64,000 nucleotides of DNA, from the NCBI RefSeq assembly GCF_000723205.1, contig NZ_HG315671.1, positions 2,391,351-2,455,350 of the forward strand, read 5' to 3'. The DNA is from Formosa agariphila KMM 3901 (lineage in GTDB: Bacteria; Bacteroidota; Bacteroidia; Flavobacteriales; Flavobacteriaceae). The stretch's first letter is position 1, and each line of letters begins with the position of its first letter. Shown piece by piece: positions 10,801 through 20,303 of the stretch. A model generated the notes under the pieces. The model was not told the origin of the DNA, did not search any database, and saw only the letters and a list, made by a program, of their open reading frames with translations. Both the position numbers and the translations under genes were made by a program.

Positions 10801-10898
10801 TAGAAAAAAGAGGTAATGGAGATGTTGCAGCTGGAATTGATGCAGGAGCGTATCCTAATCCAAGAACTATTACTTTAGGTTTTAAATTAAACTTTTAA
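7881..10898 (+). CDS. susC: SusC-type TonB-dependent oligosaccharide transporter
   Basis: A 1005-residue outer-membrane importer of oligosaccharides. It has a signal peptide to about residue 30 (PLSGFAQ), a carboxypeptidase-regulatory-like domain at about 33-110 (ITGKVLDDTGMGNPGATILI, TTDFDGNYSIEA), then the SusC-typical junction SLNEVIVVGYGTVKKSDVVG, a plug domain (about 125-240, with IRGVNSITGNNSPLVVVDGV and SATAIYGSRGSNGVILVTTK) and a 22-strand barrel ending TLGFKLNF. Length fits the family (about 950-1100). The SusD gene follows after 11 bases, so the pair is co-transcribed and forms the SusCD complex. In this locus its likely cargo is sulfated galactan oligosaccharides. This is the only SusCD pair in the window. 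Confidence 0.96.
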   Translation: MKHTKNRFECKKLIFSFLLLIFIPLSGFAQSIITGKVLDDTGMGNPGATILIKGTSQGTTTDFDGNYSIEASPEDVLIFSFIGFKTQEIQVGNQTTIDIRMAVDAESLNEVIVVGYGTVKKSDVVGSVSQVTAKSFEDQPVTRTEDALQGRASGVKVTRNSGQPGGEIKVRIRGVNSITGNNSPLVVVDGVIGGDLSSINPNDIASMDVLKDASATAIYGSRGSNGVILVTTKKGHGKGKISVDYFVSFDDVREYIPTLGAADFARIENSSRARVNSPAIYTDEEIAFFERNGGTNYQKELLGQQGLTQNLQLSASGGSENGNINYFISGNYVQQEGMVIETGYEKYSIRSNINAKVSDKLKLGLNLSANRAKTKNNLDQFNLFEGRKIFQALTWDPTTPIYNENGDYNLYSLKSVGSGTYNPIADMLESDIQNVRDRVDINFNADYSFTDNLTYSLIVGASSINSSQQNYIVSQTLPDANYSGARTTGYQVSNILTWNKTYGKHNISATGLYEFSQSEYSQNGWASNDYIISGNFYLAELAQSFTASNIYNKSDIQSLMARGSYVFNESLFATATIRMDQSSRFRDDNNTGYFPSLALKYSFKKMNFLENGTVLTDFAIRAGWGQVGNQNIAPYSTYPSSQIGGLDASYPFSGGTPSPGAIPLGYGNPDLTWETTTQTNVGLDLSFWNGRANLTVDGYQKNTTDLLLDVPVPGTNGGGVITQNIGEVENYGIDVSLGGNIIRSENFNWDSNFNFSYVKNKVIDLGGVNSIQGSFEATDGTQSYWNVIEKGQPLGQFLGATFLGTWKTAEATEAAVFGRAPGDPKYLRDDSGDIVYQAIGNGTPTTFWGFNNTLTYKNWDLNLLIQGVSGFDVYNTMRGTITGPQRSFMSPDQLNQWTPENETDIPAGGQSIIGSTRFIEDGSFVRLQNLALGYTLRDIGSIESLRLYVSGQNLFLITDYSGYDPELTSVAPDVEKRGNGDVAAGIDAGAYPNPRTITLGFKLNF

Positions 10899-10909
10899 TT
10901 AAGCAAAAT

Positions 10910-12424
10910 ATGTATACAATAAATAAAAAGATAAAAAATATGGGTACAGCTAAAATTGCGCTTGCATTAATTGTAGCGTTTTTCTTCCAAAGCTGTGCCG
11001 ATTTAGATGAAGATCCAACACAGTCACAACTTGCTCCCGGACAATTTTCCTCTTTAGAAGATTTTAACCTGGGGGTAACTGGAGTCTATGGTAAACTACG
11101 TACTGCTGCACAATGGACAACTTTTAATGTTTTTGGTTGGGCTGGAGATGACATGACTACACATAAAGCTTTAAATAAAGCGCCATTTAGAGAATATGAC
11201 CAAATGAATGTTTCTGGAGATAATCCAAGATCATTAAGTAATTGGAATGATGTTTTTTCCATGATTCGCGCAGTAAATACTGTAATAGAAAGTGCAGAAG
11301 GCATGAACGTAACAGATCAAGATGGTTATAACAGACTTTTAGGTGAATCTTATTTTTTAAGAGGAACACTGTTTTTACATATGTCAAGAATTCATGGTAG
11401 AATTCCCTTACCTTTAACATCTGTACCTGATTTTGATATAGCATTAGCTTCTCAAGAAGAGGTGTATGTACAAATAGAAAAAGACTTATTACTAGCTGAA
11501 AGTTTACTTCCTGAAATTTACCCTGGTGTAGAGCAAGGAGCTCCTCGCCCAAACAAAGGAAGCGCTCAGGCTATTTTATCTCGCCTATATATGAATTGGG
11601 CTGGATTCCCTTTAAAAGATAATGCAAAATACACTGATGCTGCTAGCGTTGCAAAAAAGGTGATAGATAACCACTCTGCACATGGTTTTGAGTTGTTAAG
11701 CGACTTAAATAATTTATGGAAAGTTGAAAATCGTTTTAATAAGGAATCGGTATGGACAATAGCCTATAATAACCCTGCCAATTTAGGAAACAGAAAATAT
11801 GGTATTTTAGGTTACCCTTCTGATGTTGAAGGAGGTTGGTCTGAAACTTTTGCAGAAGTACGCTTTTTTGAAGACTTTCCTGAAGGTCCTCGAAAAGAAG
11901 CTACATATAGAACAGATTTAGATTGGAAAAACTTTAAAGACCAAGTACAGCCTGTATTTACAAAAATTGCAGGACCTCTTGGCGACCTTCCTAGTCAGTG
12001 GTCTACAGATAGGAATGATTTTTACATGCGTTATGCAGAAGTGCTTTTAAACTATGCTGAAGCATCTGGAAGATCTGGAAACAACGGTGCTGATGCATGG
12101 GAAGCTTTAAATAAAATTAGAAGAAGAGCCGCAGGAAAACCACACAACATACCAGACCCTAGCATAGATGTAACCTCTGGGAATTTAGCAGAATTGGCTT
12201 TTACTGAACGAAAATGGGAGTTTGCCGGAGAATATTTACGTTACAATGATTTAGTTAGAATGGAAAGAGTTGAAGAAGCACTTAATGATTCGGCTAGAAC
12301 ACCTTTAGATCCAAATATTCCAATAGCAAACCCTGTGTTAGGCTCCTTATCAACAGATAATTATTATGCACCAATACCACAAATTGAAATTGATTTGAAT
12401 CCAAATTTAGATCCAAACAACTAA
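10910..12424 (+). CDS. susD: SusD/RagB-type glycan-binding lipoprotein
   Basis: A 504-residue surface lipoprotein that acts as the lid of the SusC channel and binds glycans. The lipobox FFFQSC places the lipidated Cys at residue 29. The N-terminal region has the TPR-like SusD fold with motifs such as GESYFLRGTLFLHMSRIHG, NKGSAQAILSRLYMNWAG and, near the C-terminus, LAFTERKWEFAGEYLRYNDL, which is the RagB/SusD signature. It ends with PIPQIEIDLNPNLDPNN, as in many family members. A second ATG at 10940 would also leave a complete lipoprotein signal. A hairpin terminator follows 28 bases after the stop codon. Confidence 0.95.
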   Translation: MYTINKKIKNMGTAKIALALIVAFFFQSCADLDEDPTQSQLAPGQFSSLEDFNLGVTGVYGKLRTAAQWTTFNVFGWAGDDMTTHKALNKAPFREYDQMNVSGDNPRSLSNWNDVFSMIRAVNTVIESAEGMNVTDQDGYNRLLGESYFLRGTLFLHMSRIHGRIPLPLTSVPDFDIALASQEEVYVQIEKDLLLAESLLPEIYPGVEQGAPRPNKGSAQAILSRLYMNWAGFPLKDNAKYTDAASVAKKVIDNHSAHGFELLSDLNNLWKVENRFNKESVWTIAYNNPANLGNRKYGILGYPSDVEGGWSETFAEVRFFEDFPEGPRKEATYRTDLDWKNFKDQVQPVFTKIAGPLGDLPSQWSTDRNDFYMRYAEVLLNYAEASGRSGNNGADAWEALNKIRRRAAGKPHNIPDPSIDVTSGNLAELAFTERKWEFAGEYLRYNDLVRMERVEEALNDSARTPLDPNIPIANPVLGSLSTDNYYAPIPQIEIDLNPNLDPNN

Positions 12425-12452
12425 ACAATTTAGTTTGAATTAGTTTTTCAAT

Positions 12453-12490
12453 AAACGGTAAGCCTTAACTACTAAGTCTTACCGTTTTAC
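12453..12490 (+). terminator. Hairpin terminator after susD
   Basis: AAACGGTAAG (12453-12462) pairs exactly with CTTACCGTTT (12478-12487) around a 15-base loop, followed by T-rich sequence. It lies between SusD and the FG-GAP gene and may end or attenuate transcription there. Confidence 0.6.
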
Positions 12491-12565
12491 GTTTAACTTG
12501 TAAAACTTAATTTGAGTGAATTTAATGTATTTTACAACTTATTACTGAAAATAATAAAGTTTAAT

Positions 12566-15500
12566 ATGAATCGTCATAAAAGAATAATTAATAATTGTTT
12601 ATTACTATCTATTGTAACAATCTTGTTTTCTTGTTCAGATAGCAGTAAGCAGCAAAAACTAAACTCTACAAGCAACGCTAAAGAGTTACTCTTTTCAACT
12701 GTAACGTCTAATGAATCAGGTATTGATTTCAACAATAAAATGATTGAAACCCTTGATGAAAACTATTACCAATATATGTACGCCTATGTTGGAGGAGGTG
12801 TTGCTGCTGCAGATTTTAATAAAGATGGTTTAGTCGACCTATTTTTTATCTCCAATACTTTTGATAATAAACTATACTTGAATAAAGGAAATTTAAAGTT
12901 TGAAGATATCACAACGAAATCAGGAATTGAAAAAAGAACAGGTTTTGATACGGGCGTTTCTGTAGCCGATGTTAATCAAGATGGTTATTTAGATATTTAT
13001 ATTGTTCGTGGAGGTTCTGATGCTGAGGACAATAAATTTGCTAACATGCTATATATTAACAATGGCGATTTAACGTTTACAGAAAAAGCTGAACAATTTG
13101 GTTTAGCCGATGCTAACAGAGGGATTCAGGCAACTTTCTTTGACTATGATAAAGATGGAGACCTTGATGTGTATATCGCCAATACACCTGATATGACTAG
13201 AAAAATAGAAGTTATAGATTTAAAAGCGCTTCAAACAAATTCTGAAACAATTGCAGCGAAAGGCAGCGACAAATTGTATCAAAATGATGGAAATGGTCAT
13301 TTTACAGATGTTTCTATAACAGCAGGAATACTACCCGATTTAGGTTTTGGTTTAAATCCGCAAGTAGGTGATTTAAATAATGACGGTTGGCCAGATATTT
13401 ACGTGTGTAACGATTTTAACATGCCCGATTTCGTATATCTCAATAATAAAAACGGAACATTTAGAGAAGGTAGAAATGAAACGGTAAAACACATGTCCTT
13501 TAATAGTATGGGCGGTGATATGGCCGATATAAATAATGATGGATTAGAAGACATCCTAACTCTAGACATGAATCCTCAGGATTATGTGCGATCTAAAACA
13601 ACAATGGGAATGACGTCCATCCCTATGTTTGAACAAATGGTTGCTAGTAATTATCATTACCAGTACATGCATAATATGCTACAATTAAATAATGGTAACG
13701 GTACATTTAGCGAAATATCTCAACTAGCGGGTATTGGTAATACAGATTGGAGTTGGTCTATACTTTCTGCCGATTTCGATTTAGATGGGTATAACGACAT
13801 ATACGTAACAAATGGTGTCTTTAGAGATGTAATTGATAAAGATAAAAACAATGAAATATTAGCTATTTTAAGAGAAAATAAAAGAAAACCAACAAAAGAA
13901 GATTTCCTAAAGTTTGCAAAAATGCTTCCACAACAAAAATTGGTCAACTATTTTTTTAAAAATAAAGGCGACTTAACGTTTGAAGATACTTCTGCAAAAT
14001 GGGCAGATACTATACCAACATTTTCAAACGGTGCTGTGTATGCCGACTTAGATAATGATGGCGATTTAGATATAGTAGTGAACAATATTAACGACAATGT
14101 TACTCTTTTAAAAAACAATGCTATAGAACAAAACTCTGGAAATTATTTACAAATAGAATTCGAAGGACCTAAAAATAATTTGTTCGGAAATGGTGTTACT
14201 TCTTCAATTCATTTAAAAGATAAATCTATCTTAACAAGACAATTAGTAAACTCTAAAGGATTTCTTTCATCCGTTTCTAATAAAATTCATTTCGGATTAG
14301 CAAAAGATGCCATAATTGAAAAATTAGAAATTGTTTGGCCAGATGGTAAAACACTAATCATTCCTAAAGTTAACCTAAATCAAGTGCTTAAAATTGCATA
14401 TTCTGATGCTAAAATCCAGGAGAATATTCAACAAAACACCTCTACCCTATTAACTGAAGTTTCTTTTAACTACAAACATATTGACCCGTATTATAACGAT
14501 TTTGAAACTCAAATTTTATTACCACATAAATTATCTCAAACAGGACCTGCTGCAGCAAAAACAGACCTTAACGGTGATGGCTTTGATGATATTTATTTAG
14601 GAGGAGGTCATACTCAAACTGGTCAATTATTATTAAGTCAGAATGATGGTAGTTTTAAAGCAAAAACAATTGCTGCGTTTGAAGCCGATAAGCAATTTGA
14701 AGATGTGAGTGCCTTATTTTTTGATGCGGATAATGACGGTGATCAAGATTTATATGTCGTTAGCGGAAGTTACGAATTTTCTAAAACGCCTAAATTATTA
14801 CAAGATCGATTATATCTAAACCAGGGTAACGGAAACTTTACAAGAGCTAATGAAAATTTACCCGAAATGATTTCTGCTGGATCTATTGTAACAGCATGCG
14901 ATTATGATAAAGATGGTGATCTTGATTTATTTGTTGGGGGTCGCGTTATCCCAAATAAATATCCTTATGCCCCTACTAGTTATTTACTAAAGAATAACAA
15001 TGGTAGGTTTAGTATTGTAACAAGTACGACAGCTCCTGATTTAGAAAACATTGGTATGATTACAGATGCTCTTTGGAGTGATATGAATGCAGATGGCATA
15101 TTAGACTTAGTTGTTACAGGGGAATGGATGGGGATTCAAGTATTTTTAAATCAAAATAATAAATTAGTAAAAAGTGAAGCTTATAAATCACTTTCGGAAA
15201 CTACAGGTTGGTGGAATAAACTATATATTACTGATATTGACAATGACGGTGATCAAGACATAATCGCTGGAAATCTTGGATTAAATTATAAGTTTCATGC
15301 AAGTACAGAAAAACCATTTCAAATTTATACTAAAGATTTCGATTTTAACGGTGTAGAAGATATCATGCTAGCCAAATATGTAGATGACAAGGAAGTTCCT
15401 ATTCGAGGTAAAGGCTGTACTGCTCAACAAATGCCACATTTGGCAAATAAAATAAAATCGTATGGAGACTTTGCCAGTAGAGATTTAGTTGGAATTTTAG

Positions 15501-15910
15501 GTGAAGGTGTTAAAAGTGCACTTCACTTTTCTGTAAATGAATTCCGATCTGGAATATTCAGAAATAATGGAGATGGCAATTTTAGTTTCGAACCTTTTTC
15601 TAACCAACTACAGAAATCGCCAATCAACGGAATTATATATAATGATTTTAATAATGACAGTAACAAGGATTTATTATTTGTTGGAAACAATTTCCAGTCT
15701 GAAGTAGAAACTACAAGAGCTGATGCTGGAATTGGATCATTATTATTAAGGAATTCTGATGCTAGCTTTAAAGTCTTATCCGATAAAAATTCTGGATTTT
15801 TTGCTCCAATGGATACTAGAAATATGCTAGAATTAAAAAGTAAATTAGGCAACTTAATATTAGTTATAAATAATAACAGCAACCACCAATTATTTAAAAT
15901 AAATAATTAG
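12566..15910 (+). CDS. FG-GAP/VCBS and ASPIC/UnbV repeat lipoprotein
   Basis: A large secreted lipoprotein of 1114 residues from the ATG at 12566, chosen because it gives a clean lipoprotein signal (ILFSC, Cys about 23); a TTG at 12512 would add 18 residues. It carries about thirteen Dx[DN]xDG calcium-binding loops of FG-GAP/VCBS type, for example DFNKDGLVD, DYDKDGDLD, DLDNDGDLD and DADNDGDQD, arranged in two propeller-like halves. Between them (about 500-600) is an ASPIC/UnbV segment with KLEIVWPDGKT. It follows SusD and occupies the place where SusE/SusF-type surface glycan-binding proteins usually sit. A calcium-dependent surface binding role is inferred; no catalytic residues were identified. 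Confidence 0.85.
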   Translation: MNRHKRIINNCLLLSIVTILFSCSDSSKQQKLNSTSNAKELLFSTVTSNESGIDFNNKMIETLDENYYQYMYAYVGGGVAAADFNKDGLVDLFFISNTFDNKLYLNKGNLKFEDITTKSGIEKRTGFDTGVSVADVNQDGYLDIYIVRGGSDAEDNKFANMLYINNGDLTFTEKAEQFGLADANRGIQATFFDYDKDGDLDVYIANTPDMTRKIEVIDLKALQTNSETIAAKGSDKLYQNDGNGHFTDVSITAGILPDLGFGLNPQVGDLNNDGWPDIYVCNDFNMPDFVYLNNKNGTFREGRNETVKHMSFNSMGGDMADINNDGLEDILTLDMNPQDYVRSKTTMGMTSIPMFEQMVASNYHYQYMHNMLQLNNGNGTFSEISQLAGIGNTDWSWSILSADFDLDGYNDIYVTNGVFRDVIDKDKNNEILAILRENKRKPTKEDFLKFAKMLPQQKLVNYFFKNKGDLTFEDTSAKWADTIPTFSNGAVYADLDNDGDLDIVVNNINDNVTLLKNNAIEQNSGNYLQIEFEGPKNNLFGNGVTSSIHLKDKSILTRQLVNSKGFLSSVSNKIHFGLAKDAIIEKLEIVWPDGKTLIIPKVNLNQVLKIAYSDAKIQENIQQNTSTLLTEVSFNYKHIDPYYNDFETQILLPHKLSQTGPAAAKTDLNGDGFDDIYLGGGHTQTGQLLLSQNDGSFKAKTIAAFEADKQFEDVSALFFDADNDGDQDLYVVSGSYEFSKTPKLLQDRLYLNQGNGNFTRANENLPEMISAGSIVTACDYDKDGDLDLFVGGRVIPNKYPYAPTSYLLKNNNGRFSIVTSTTAPDLENIGMITDALWSDMNADGILDLVVTGEWMGIQVFLNQNNKLVKSEAYKSLSETTGWWNKLYITDIDNDGDQDIIAGNLGLNYKFHASTEKPFQIYTKDFDFNGVEDIMLAKYVDDKEVPIRGKGCTAQQMPHLANKIKSYGDFASRDLVGILGEGVKSALHFSVNEFRSGIFRNNGDGNFSFEPFSNQLQKSPINGIIYNDFNNDSNKDLLFVGNNFQSEVETTRADAGIGSLLLRNSDASFKVLSDKNSGFFAPMDTRNMLELKSKLGNLILVINNNSNHQLFKINN

Positions 15911-15932
15911 TAGGGTGTTATATTCCTATAAT

Positions 15933-15964
15933 ACCATGGCTATTATTTAAGTAATAGTCATGGT
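15933..15964. terminator. Hairpin between convergent genes
   Basis: ACCATGGCTATTA (15933-15945) pairs with TAATAGTCATGGT (15952-15964) with one mismatch and a 6-base loop. It lies between the FG-GAP gene and the minus-strand YyaL-type gene, so it could serve both directions. Confidence 0.55.
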
Positions 15965-16087
15965 TATAAACTCTTTAAACGATAACAGTAATCGGAATGA
16001 GTTTTTTACTAATCCGTTCTAGAATGCTTAATCTAAAATGAGTTTAAACCATATAGCCTGTTCTGCTTATTATTTCTAGTTGAGAAA

Positions 16088-18292
16088 TTAATTATTAAAC
16101 TTACTTAAGGAATATTCTACAACTTGAATAGCTTCTGAAACCTCTGTTTTTGGGGCTTTACAACTTCCTTTGGTACATACATAAATATAAGTTTCGTCTG
16201 TGACAAATTTGTATTCTAACAAAGGTAATTTACTATCTGAGGTGGCTCCCGAAAATATCACATTTGGAATATAAAATTTTCCAAATTCTGAAATCTTCTG
16301 TTTAGCAGCACTTCCAGATACAGCAATCTCATAAAATGGGTTTGTATAATTGCTCATTAAATCTAACCATTTACTATAACTTGACGGATGTTCTAACACA
16401 TCTTTATAAACGTTATTAAGCATTTGTTTTGCTTTTTTTTCGTAATCATCATTATAATAATATAAACTTAATTTAAATAAATTCTGAGCAAGAACCGCAT
16501 TCGAGGAAGGTATAACACCATCTACAGTTTCCATTTTTCTTGAAATTAACGATGCATCTAAATCAGATGTGAAATAAAACATCCCTGTGGTTTCATCATA
16601 AAAATGATTAATAGTATAGGTCATTAAATCCTTTGCTGATGACAACCACTTTTCATTTAAAGTAACTTGATATAAACTAATAAATGCCTCAATGGTTACC
16701 GCATAATCTTCAGCATAACCATTTATAGAACTCGCTTCATTAATATAAACTCTATTCAATCCGCCATCATCACGAAACTGTGTTTCTTTAATAAACGTAG
16801 CATTTTTAAGTGCCATTTCTAAATAATGTGGGTTCTTAAACACACGATACGCGTCTGTGTAAGCTTTTAACATTAAAGCATTCCAACTCGTTAATGCTTT
16901 ATCATCTATACGTGGCGATTTACGTTTATTTCTTAGTTTTAAAAGTTGAGCCTTCCATCTTTTAAGCTTTTCTTGCAGTTCTATTTCGGTTAAATTTGCT
17001 ATTTCAGCGACCTCTTCATCAGACTTAGTGCGATAAAACACATAATTATCATTTTCCCAAAGGCCATTAAAATTAATATTATAATATGTTTTAAAGATTT
17101 CAAAATCATCACCCAATTCAGCCTTTAACTCGGCTTCATTCCAAACATAAAAAGCGCCTTCTTCTAATTCACCTTTTTCATTTTCACTATCGGCATCTAA
17201 TGCAGAATAAAATGCTCCAGATTCATCTAAAAAATCACGCTCTATACATTGTAGCGTTTCAACAACTATTTTTTTATAAAGTTCATTTTTAGTTACTACA
17301 TAAGCATTAGCATACAAACTCACTAATTGAGCATTATCATAAAGCATTTTTTCAAAATGTGGAATATGCCAAGATTCATCTACTGTATATCTAGAGAATC
17401 CGCCACCTATTTGATCGTAGATTCCACCATAGGCCATTTTAGTTAAGGTATGAGTTACATGATTTTGAACCTCTATATCATTATTTTGAATACCATATCG
17501 CCATAAAAAACTTAAATTATTTGGCAACGGAAATTTTTCAGTCCCTATTGCACCACCATAAACTGTATCAAACTGACTCTTCCAAGCATCTATAGAATTA
17601 GAAAGATCCTGTTGGTTAAAGACTTTTGGAGTTTCGTTTAAAGTAATTAAATCAATTTCTTTTACGCCTTTTGTAAGTTGTTCTGCATATGAGATTGCCT
17701 TATCAGGATCTTTATTATATAAATCTGAGACATCTTTTAAAATTTTAATCCACTGGTCTTTCTCAAAATAAGTTCCTCCAAAAATTGGACGACCATCTGG
17801 AAGCGCGATACAATTTAATGGCCAACCTCCACTACCTGTTAATAACTGTACTGCTTGCATGTAGACTTGATCCACATCTGGCCGCTCTTCTCGATCTACT
17901 TTTATATTAATAAAATTAGCATTCATGATTTTGGCTACGGAATCATTTTCAAAACTCTCTTTCTCCATAACATGACACCAATGGCAAGCTGAATAGCCTA
18001 CAGAAATAACTATTAATTTATTTTCTTTTTTTGCTAATTCTAAAGTTTCAGGATTCCATGCTTTCCAATCTACAGGATTATGTGCATGTTGCAATAAATA
18101 TGGGCTTGTTTCTTTAATAAGGTCATTGGTATGCGTATAAACTTCTTTAGAAGAATCACTTTTATTTGAACACGCAAAAAATAATTGAAGTAACAGAAAA
18201 ACACTTAAAAGATATTTCACAAAAATCGATATTGAAGTTCTAATTATAAGTTTAAATATAGGCTTTTTATACTGAAAAATTAATTTGCACAT
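16088..18292 (-). CDS. YyaL/DUF255-type thioredoxin-domain protein (lipoprotein)
   Basis: A 734-residue protein of the DUF255/YyaL (SPATA20-like) family: an N-terminal thioredoxin-like domain followed by an (alpha/alpha)6-barrel like N-acylglucosamine 2-epimerases. The family start is clear in [14 protein letters not shown] and [19 protein letters not shown], then a CHWC motif (Cys 103 and 106), then [13 protein letters not shown] and [21 protein letters not shown] lipoprotein signal (LLLQLFFAC, Cys 41) implies export. A GTG at 18220 would give a shorter and more typical signal peptide, so the ATG at 18292 may be too far upstream. The function of the family is not well defined. It stands alone, facing the SusCD unit convergently. 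Confidence 0.87.
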   Translation of the reverse strand: MCKLIFQYKKPIFKLIIRTSISIFVKYLLSVFLLLQLFFACSNKSDSSKEVYTHTNDLIKETSPYLLQHAHNPVDWKAWNPETLELAKKENKLIVISVGYSACHWCHVMEKESFENDSVAKIMNANFINIKVDREERPDVDQVYMQAVQLLTGSGGWPLNCIALPDGRPIFGGTYFEKDQWIKILKDVSDLYNKDPDKAISYAEQLTKGVKEIDLITLNETPKVFNQQDLSNSIDAWKSQFDTVYGGAIGTEKFPLPNNLSFLWRYGIQNNDIEVQNHVTHTLTKMAYGGIYDQIGGGFSRYTVDESWHIPHFEKMLYDNAQLVSLYANAYVVTKNELYKKIVVETLQCIERDFLDESGAFYSALDADSENEKGELEEGAFYVWNEAELKAELGDDFEIFKTYYNINFNGLWENDNYVFYRTKSDEEVAEIANLTEIELQEKLKRWKAQLLKLRNKRKSPRIDDKALTSWNALMLKAYTDAYRVFKNPHYLEMALKNATFIKETQFRDDGGLNRVYINEASSINGYAEDYAVTIEAFISLYQVTLNEKWLSSAKDLMTYTINHFYDETTGMFYFTSDLDASLISRKMETVDGVIPSSNAVLAQNLFKLSLYYYNDDYEKKAKQMLNNVYKDVLEHPSSYSKWLDLMSNYTNPFYEIAVSGSAAKQKISEFGKFYIPNVIFSGATSDSKLPLLEYKFVTDETYIYVCTKGSCKAPKTEVSEAIQVVEYSLSKFNN

Positions 18293-18376
18293 TTTTTAAA
18301 ATATAGAATCTTAATCTTCTTCTAAAAGACATAATTCTAATAGCAAAATTTAATTCTACTGAAGTTAAAGTTTAGT

Positions 18377-19243
18377 TTAAACGTGTAATTTTTCATTTCT
18401 AAATTCAGTAGGCGTTTTACCTGTATTCTTTTTAAATATTTTAATAAAATAAGACAGGTTTTCTAAACCCACTTTTTCTGATATTTCTTTTAAAGAATCT
18501 GAAGTAGTTAATAATAGTAATTGTGCTCTTTGTACACGCCTAGATTGAATATATTTAATGGGGCGAACACCAAAACATTGTTTAAAACTTCTTGAAAAAT
18601 GATCCTTACTTAAGTAACAATATGCGGCCAAGTCTTCTACCGTTAATTTTTCGTGTAAATTTTCAGAAATATAAATCATTGTGTTTCGCATATGTTTATT
18701 CGTTATTAATTTTCCTTCACTATTAGAGTTATTAATAAACTTTGAAAATAAGACTAATAAAATTCCTCTAGTTTCTAGATATTGCTTTGTAGTTAGCGCT
18801 TCATTTTTTTTATTAAATTCCATAAGTACAGGCTTATTGTCATAGACTTTTGGGTCATTATTAATAAGTGTTCTATCTGTATTTATTTCTAATAAACGCT
18901 CAAATCGTTTTAAATCGTTTTGAGATGCTTTAATTTCATAATGAAAACTATTTAAATTATATACCGACAAATTATTAGCTACTGCTTCTAAAAAACTAAT
19001 ATAGAATTGTTCATGATACAAATCACATTTATACCTACTGTATGTGTAACTTGGAATTAGGTACATATAACCAGGCTTAAGGTAAAACACTTGGTTATTG
19101 TGGTAAACTTTCGCATTTCCCTTAGTAATAAAATACATTCTAGAAAAAGGGCTTATTACATTATCAAAATTCCAATTATCGTCCAGTTTATCATAACCAA
19201 TATTTAATAAACGTAGTTTTAAAAGCTGTAAATAATCTTTCAT
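18377..19243 (-). CDS. AraC-family transcriptional regulator (second of tandem pair)
   Basis: A 288-residue regulator with an N-terminal cupin-like sensing domain (about 15-110, with NAKVYHNNQVFYLKPGYMYL) and a C-terminal AraC double helix-turn-helix (about 185-285, with LTVEDLAAYCYLSKDHFSRS and ISEKVGLENLSYFIKIFK ending TGKTPTEFRNEK). It is clearly paralogous to the next gene: both share NV(I/V)SPFSR, YLIPSY, FERLLEIN and QYIET. The two were probably produced by tandem duplication. They are transcribed away from the cytochrome operon at 20304, which makes that operon a likely target. Confidence 0.9.
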   Translation of the reverse strand: MKDYLQLLKLRLLNIGYDKLDDNWNFDNVISPFSRMYFITKGNAKVYHNNQVFYLKPGYMYLIPSYTYSRYKCDLYHEQFYISFLEAVANNLSVYNLNSFHYEIKASQNDLKRFERLLEINTDRTLINNDPKVYDNKPVLMEFNKKNEALTTKQYLETRGILLVLFSKFINNSNSEGKLITNKHMRNTMIYISENLHEKLTVEDLAAYCYLSKDHFSRSFKQCFGVRPIKYIQSRRVQRAQLLLLTTSDSLKEISEKVGLENLSYFIKIFKKNTGKTPTEFRNEKLHV

Positions 19244-19271
19244 GTATTAAAAATATAGGGAGTTAAACAAC

Positions 19272-20141
19272 TTAAATAGTGATATAATTTTTCCTGTATT
19301 TACCAGGCGAATTACCTGTTATTTTTTTAAATGTTTTTGAAAAATGCGCTATGTCTTGAAACCCCACTTTAACTGCTATTTGCTTTAAAGTATCATGTGT
19401 AGTTAATAACAATACCTGAGCTCTTTCAATTCGTTTCTGTTGAATGTATTTACTAGGTCTAGTATGAAACCTTTTATTAAAAATTCTAGAAAAATAGTCC
19501 GTATTTAAAGAACAATAAGTTGCTAATCCTTCTACTGTTATTTCTTTATCTAAGTTTTTAGCTATATAAATAATTATACTGTTTAAGTCCCCCTCTATAG
19601 TTTCTTTTTCACTTAACCCTGATGTATTTTTAATAAACCTAGAAAGAAGAATTGAAATAATCCCATTAGTCTCTATATATTGATTTTTAAAAAAAACATT
19701 GTCATCAGTGTTACTTGTCTTAAAGAATAATTGATTTGTATAAAATTTTGGTTCAGTATCAACAATTGCAATTTTAGGATTTATCTCTAGTAAACGCTCA
19801 AAATACTCTTTATCACTTGCGATTGCTTCAACTTCATAAATAAAATCTTTAAAATTATATATAGACAAACCGTATTTAATTTCTTCAAAAAAATCTATAT
19901 AATAGTGCTCATAATCCTCTTCGCATTTAAAATTATTATAAACATAACTTGGTATTAAATACAAAGACCCAGATTTTAAAACAAATATCTGATTTGTATG
20001 ACAAACCTCAGCACACCCCCTTTTCACATAAATCAATCTACTAAACGGACTCACAACATTCTCATAATACGAATATCGTCTTATTTTTGCATAACCAACA
20101 TGCAATAATCCAATTTTCACACCTTCAATAAGAGAATTCAT
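19272..20141 (-). CDS. AraC-family transcriptional regulator (first of tandem pair)
   Basis: A 289-residue paralogue of the downstream regulator, with a cupin-like sensor domain (CAEVCHTNQIFVLKSGSLYL) and an AraC HTH pair (ITVEGLATYCSLNTDYFSRI; IAVKVGFQDIAHFSKTFK; TGNSPGKYRKNY). It starts about 160 bases from the divergent DUF1549/DUF1553 gene, so both promoters share this region. The sensed molecule is unknown; the cupin fold suggests a small ligand, for example a sugar. The gene pair gives 28 bases between the two coding regions and is probably one transcript. Confidence 0.9.
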   Translation of the reverse strand: MNSLIEGVKIGLLHVGYAKIRRYSYYENVVSPFSRLIYVKRGCAEVCHTNQIFVLKSGSLYLIPSYVYNNFKCEEDYEHYYIDFFEEIKYGLSIYNFKDFIYEVEAIASDKEYFERLLEINPKIAIVDTEPKFYTNQLFFKTSNTDDNVFFKNQYIETNGIISILLSRFIKNTSGLSEKETIEGDLNSIIIYIAKNLDKEITVEGLATYCSLNTDYFSRIFNKRFHTRPSKYIQQKRIERAQVLLLTTHDTLKQIAVKVGFQDIAHFSKTFKKITGNSPGKYRKNYITI

Positions 20142-20273
20142 TAATATGATTTTTTTTAAAACTATAAATTAACTGTCTATTTATTCACCATTAAGATTAT
20201 AAAAATAACCAAAATGTCGGAAATACACATTTTTTTAACTGATTAGAATATGATAATTAAATGTAGCTACTTC

Positions 20274-20281
20274 TATATTTG
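20274..20281 (+). promoter_or_regulatory. Candidate -7 box of the cytochrome operon
   Basis: TATATTTG matches the Bacteroidota -7 consensus TAnnTTTG and lies 22 bases before the ATG at 20304. It supports that start over the ATG at 20250, which would be upstream of the promoter. No clear -33 TTG was found at the right distance. Confidence 0.45.
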
Positions 20282-20303
20282 CTATTATCCAATTAAAATT
20301 TTC

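Noticed and set aside
12512-12565. TTG start for the FG-GAP lipoprotein
   Set aside because: The ATG at 12566 gives a normal lipoprotein signal; the extra residues are not signal-like.
20250-20303. Upstream ATG for the PSCyt1-DUF1549 gene
   Set aside because: It adds 18 residues before a complete lipoprotein signal and lies before the TATATTTG box at 20274.
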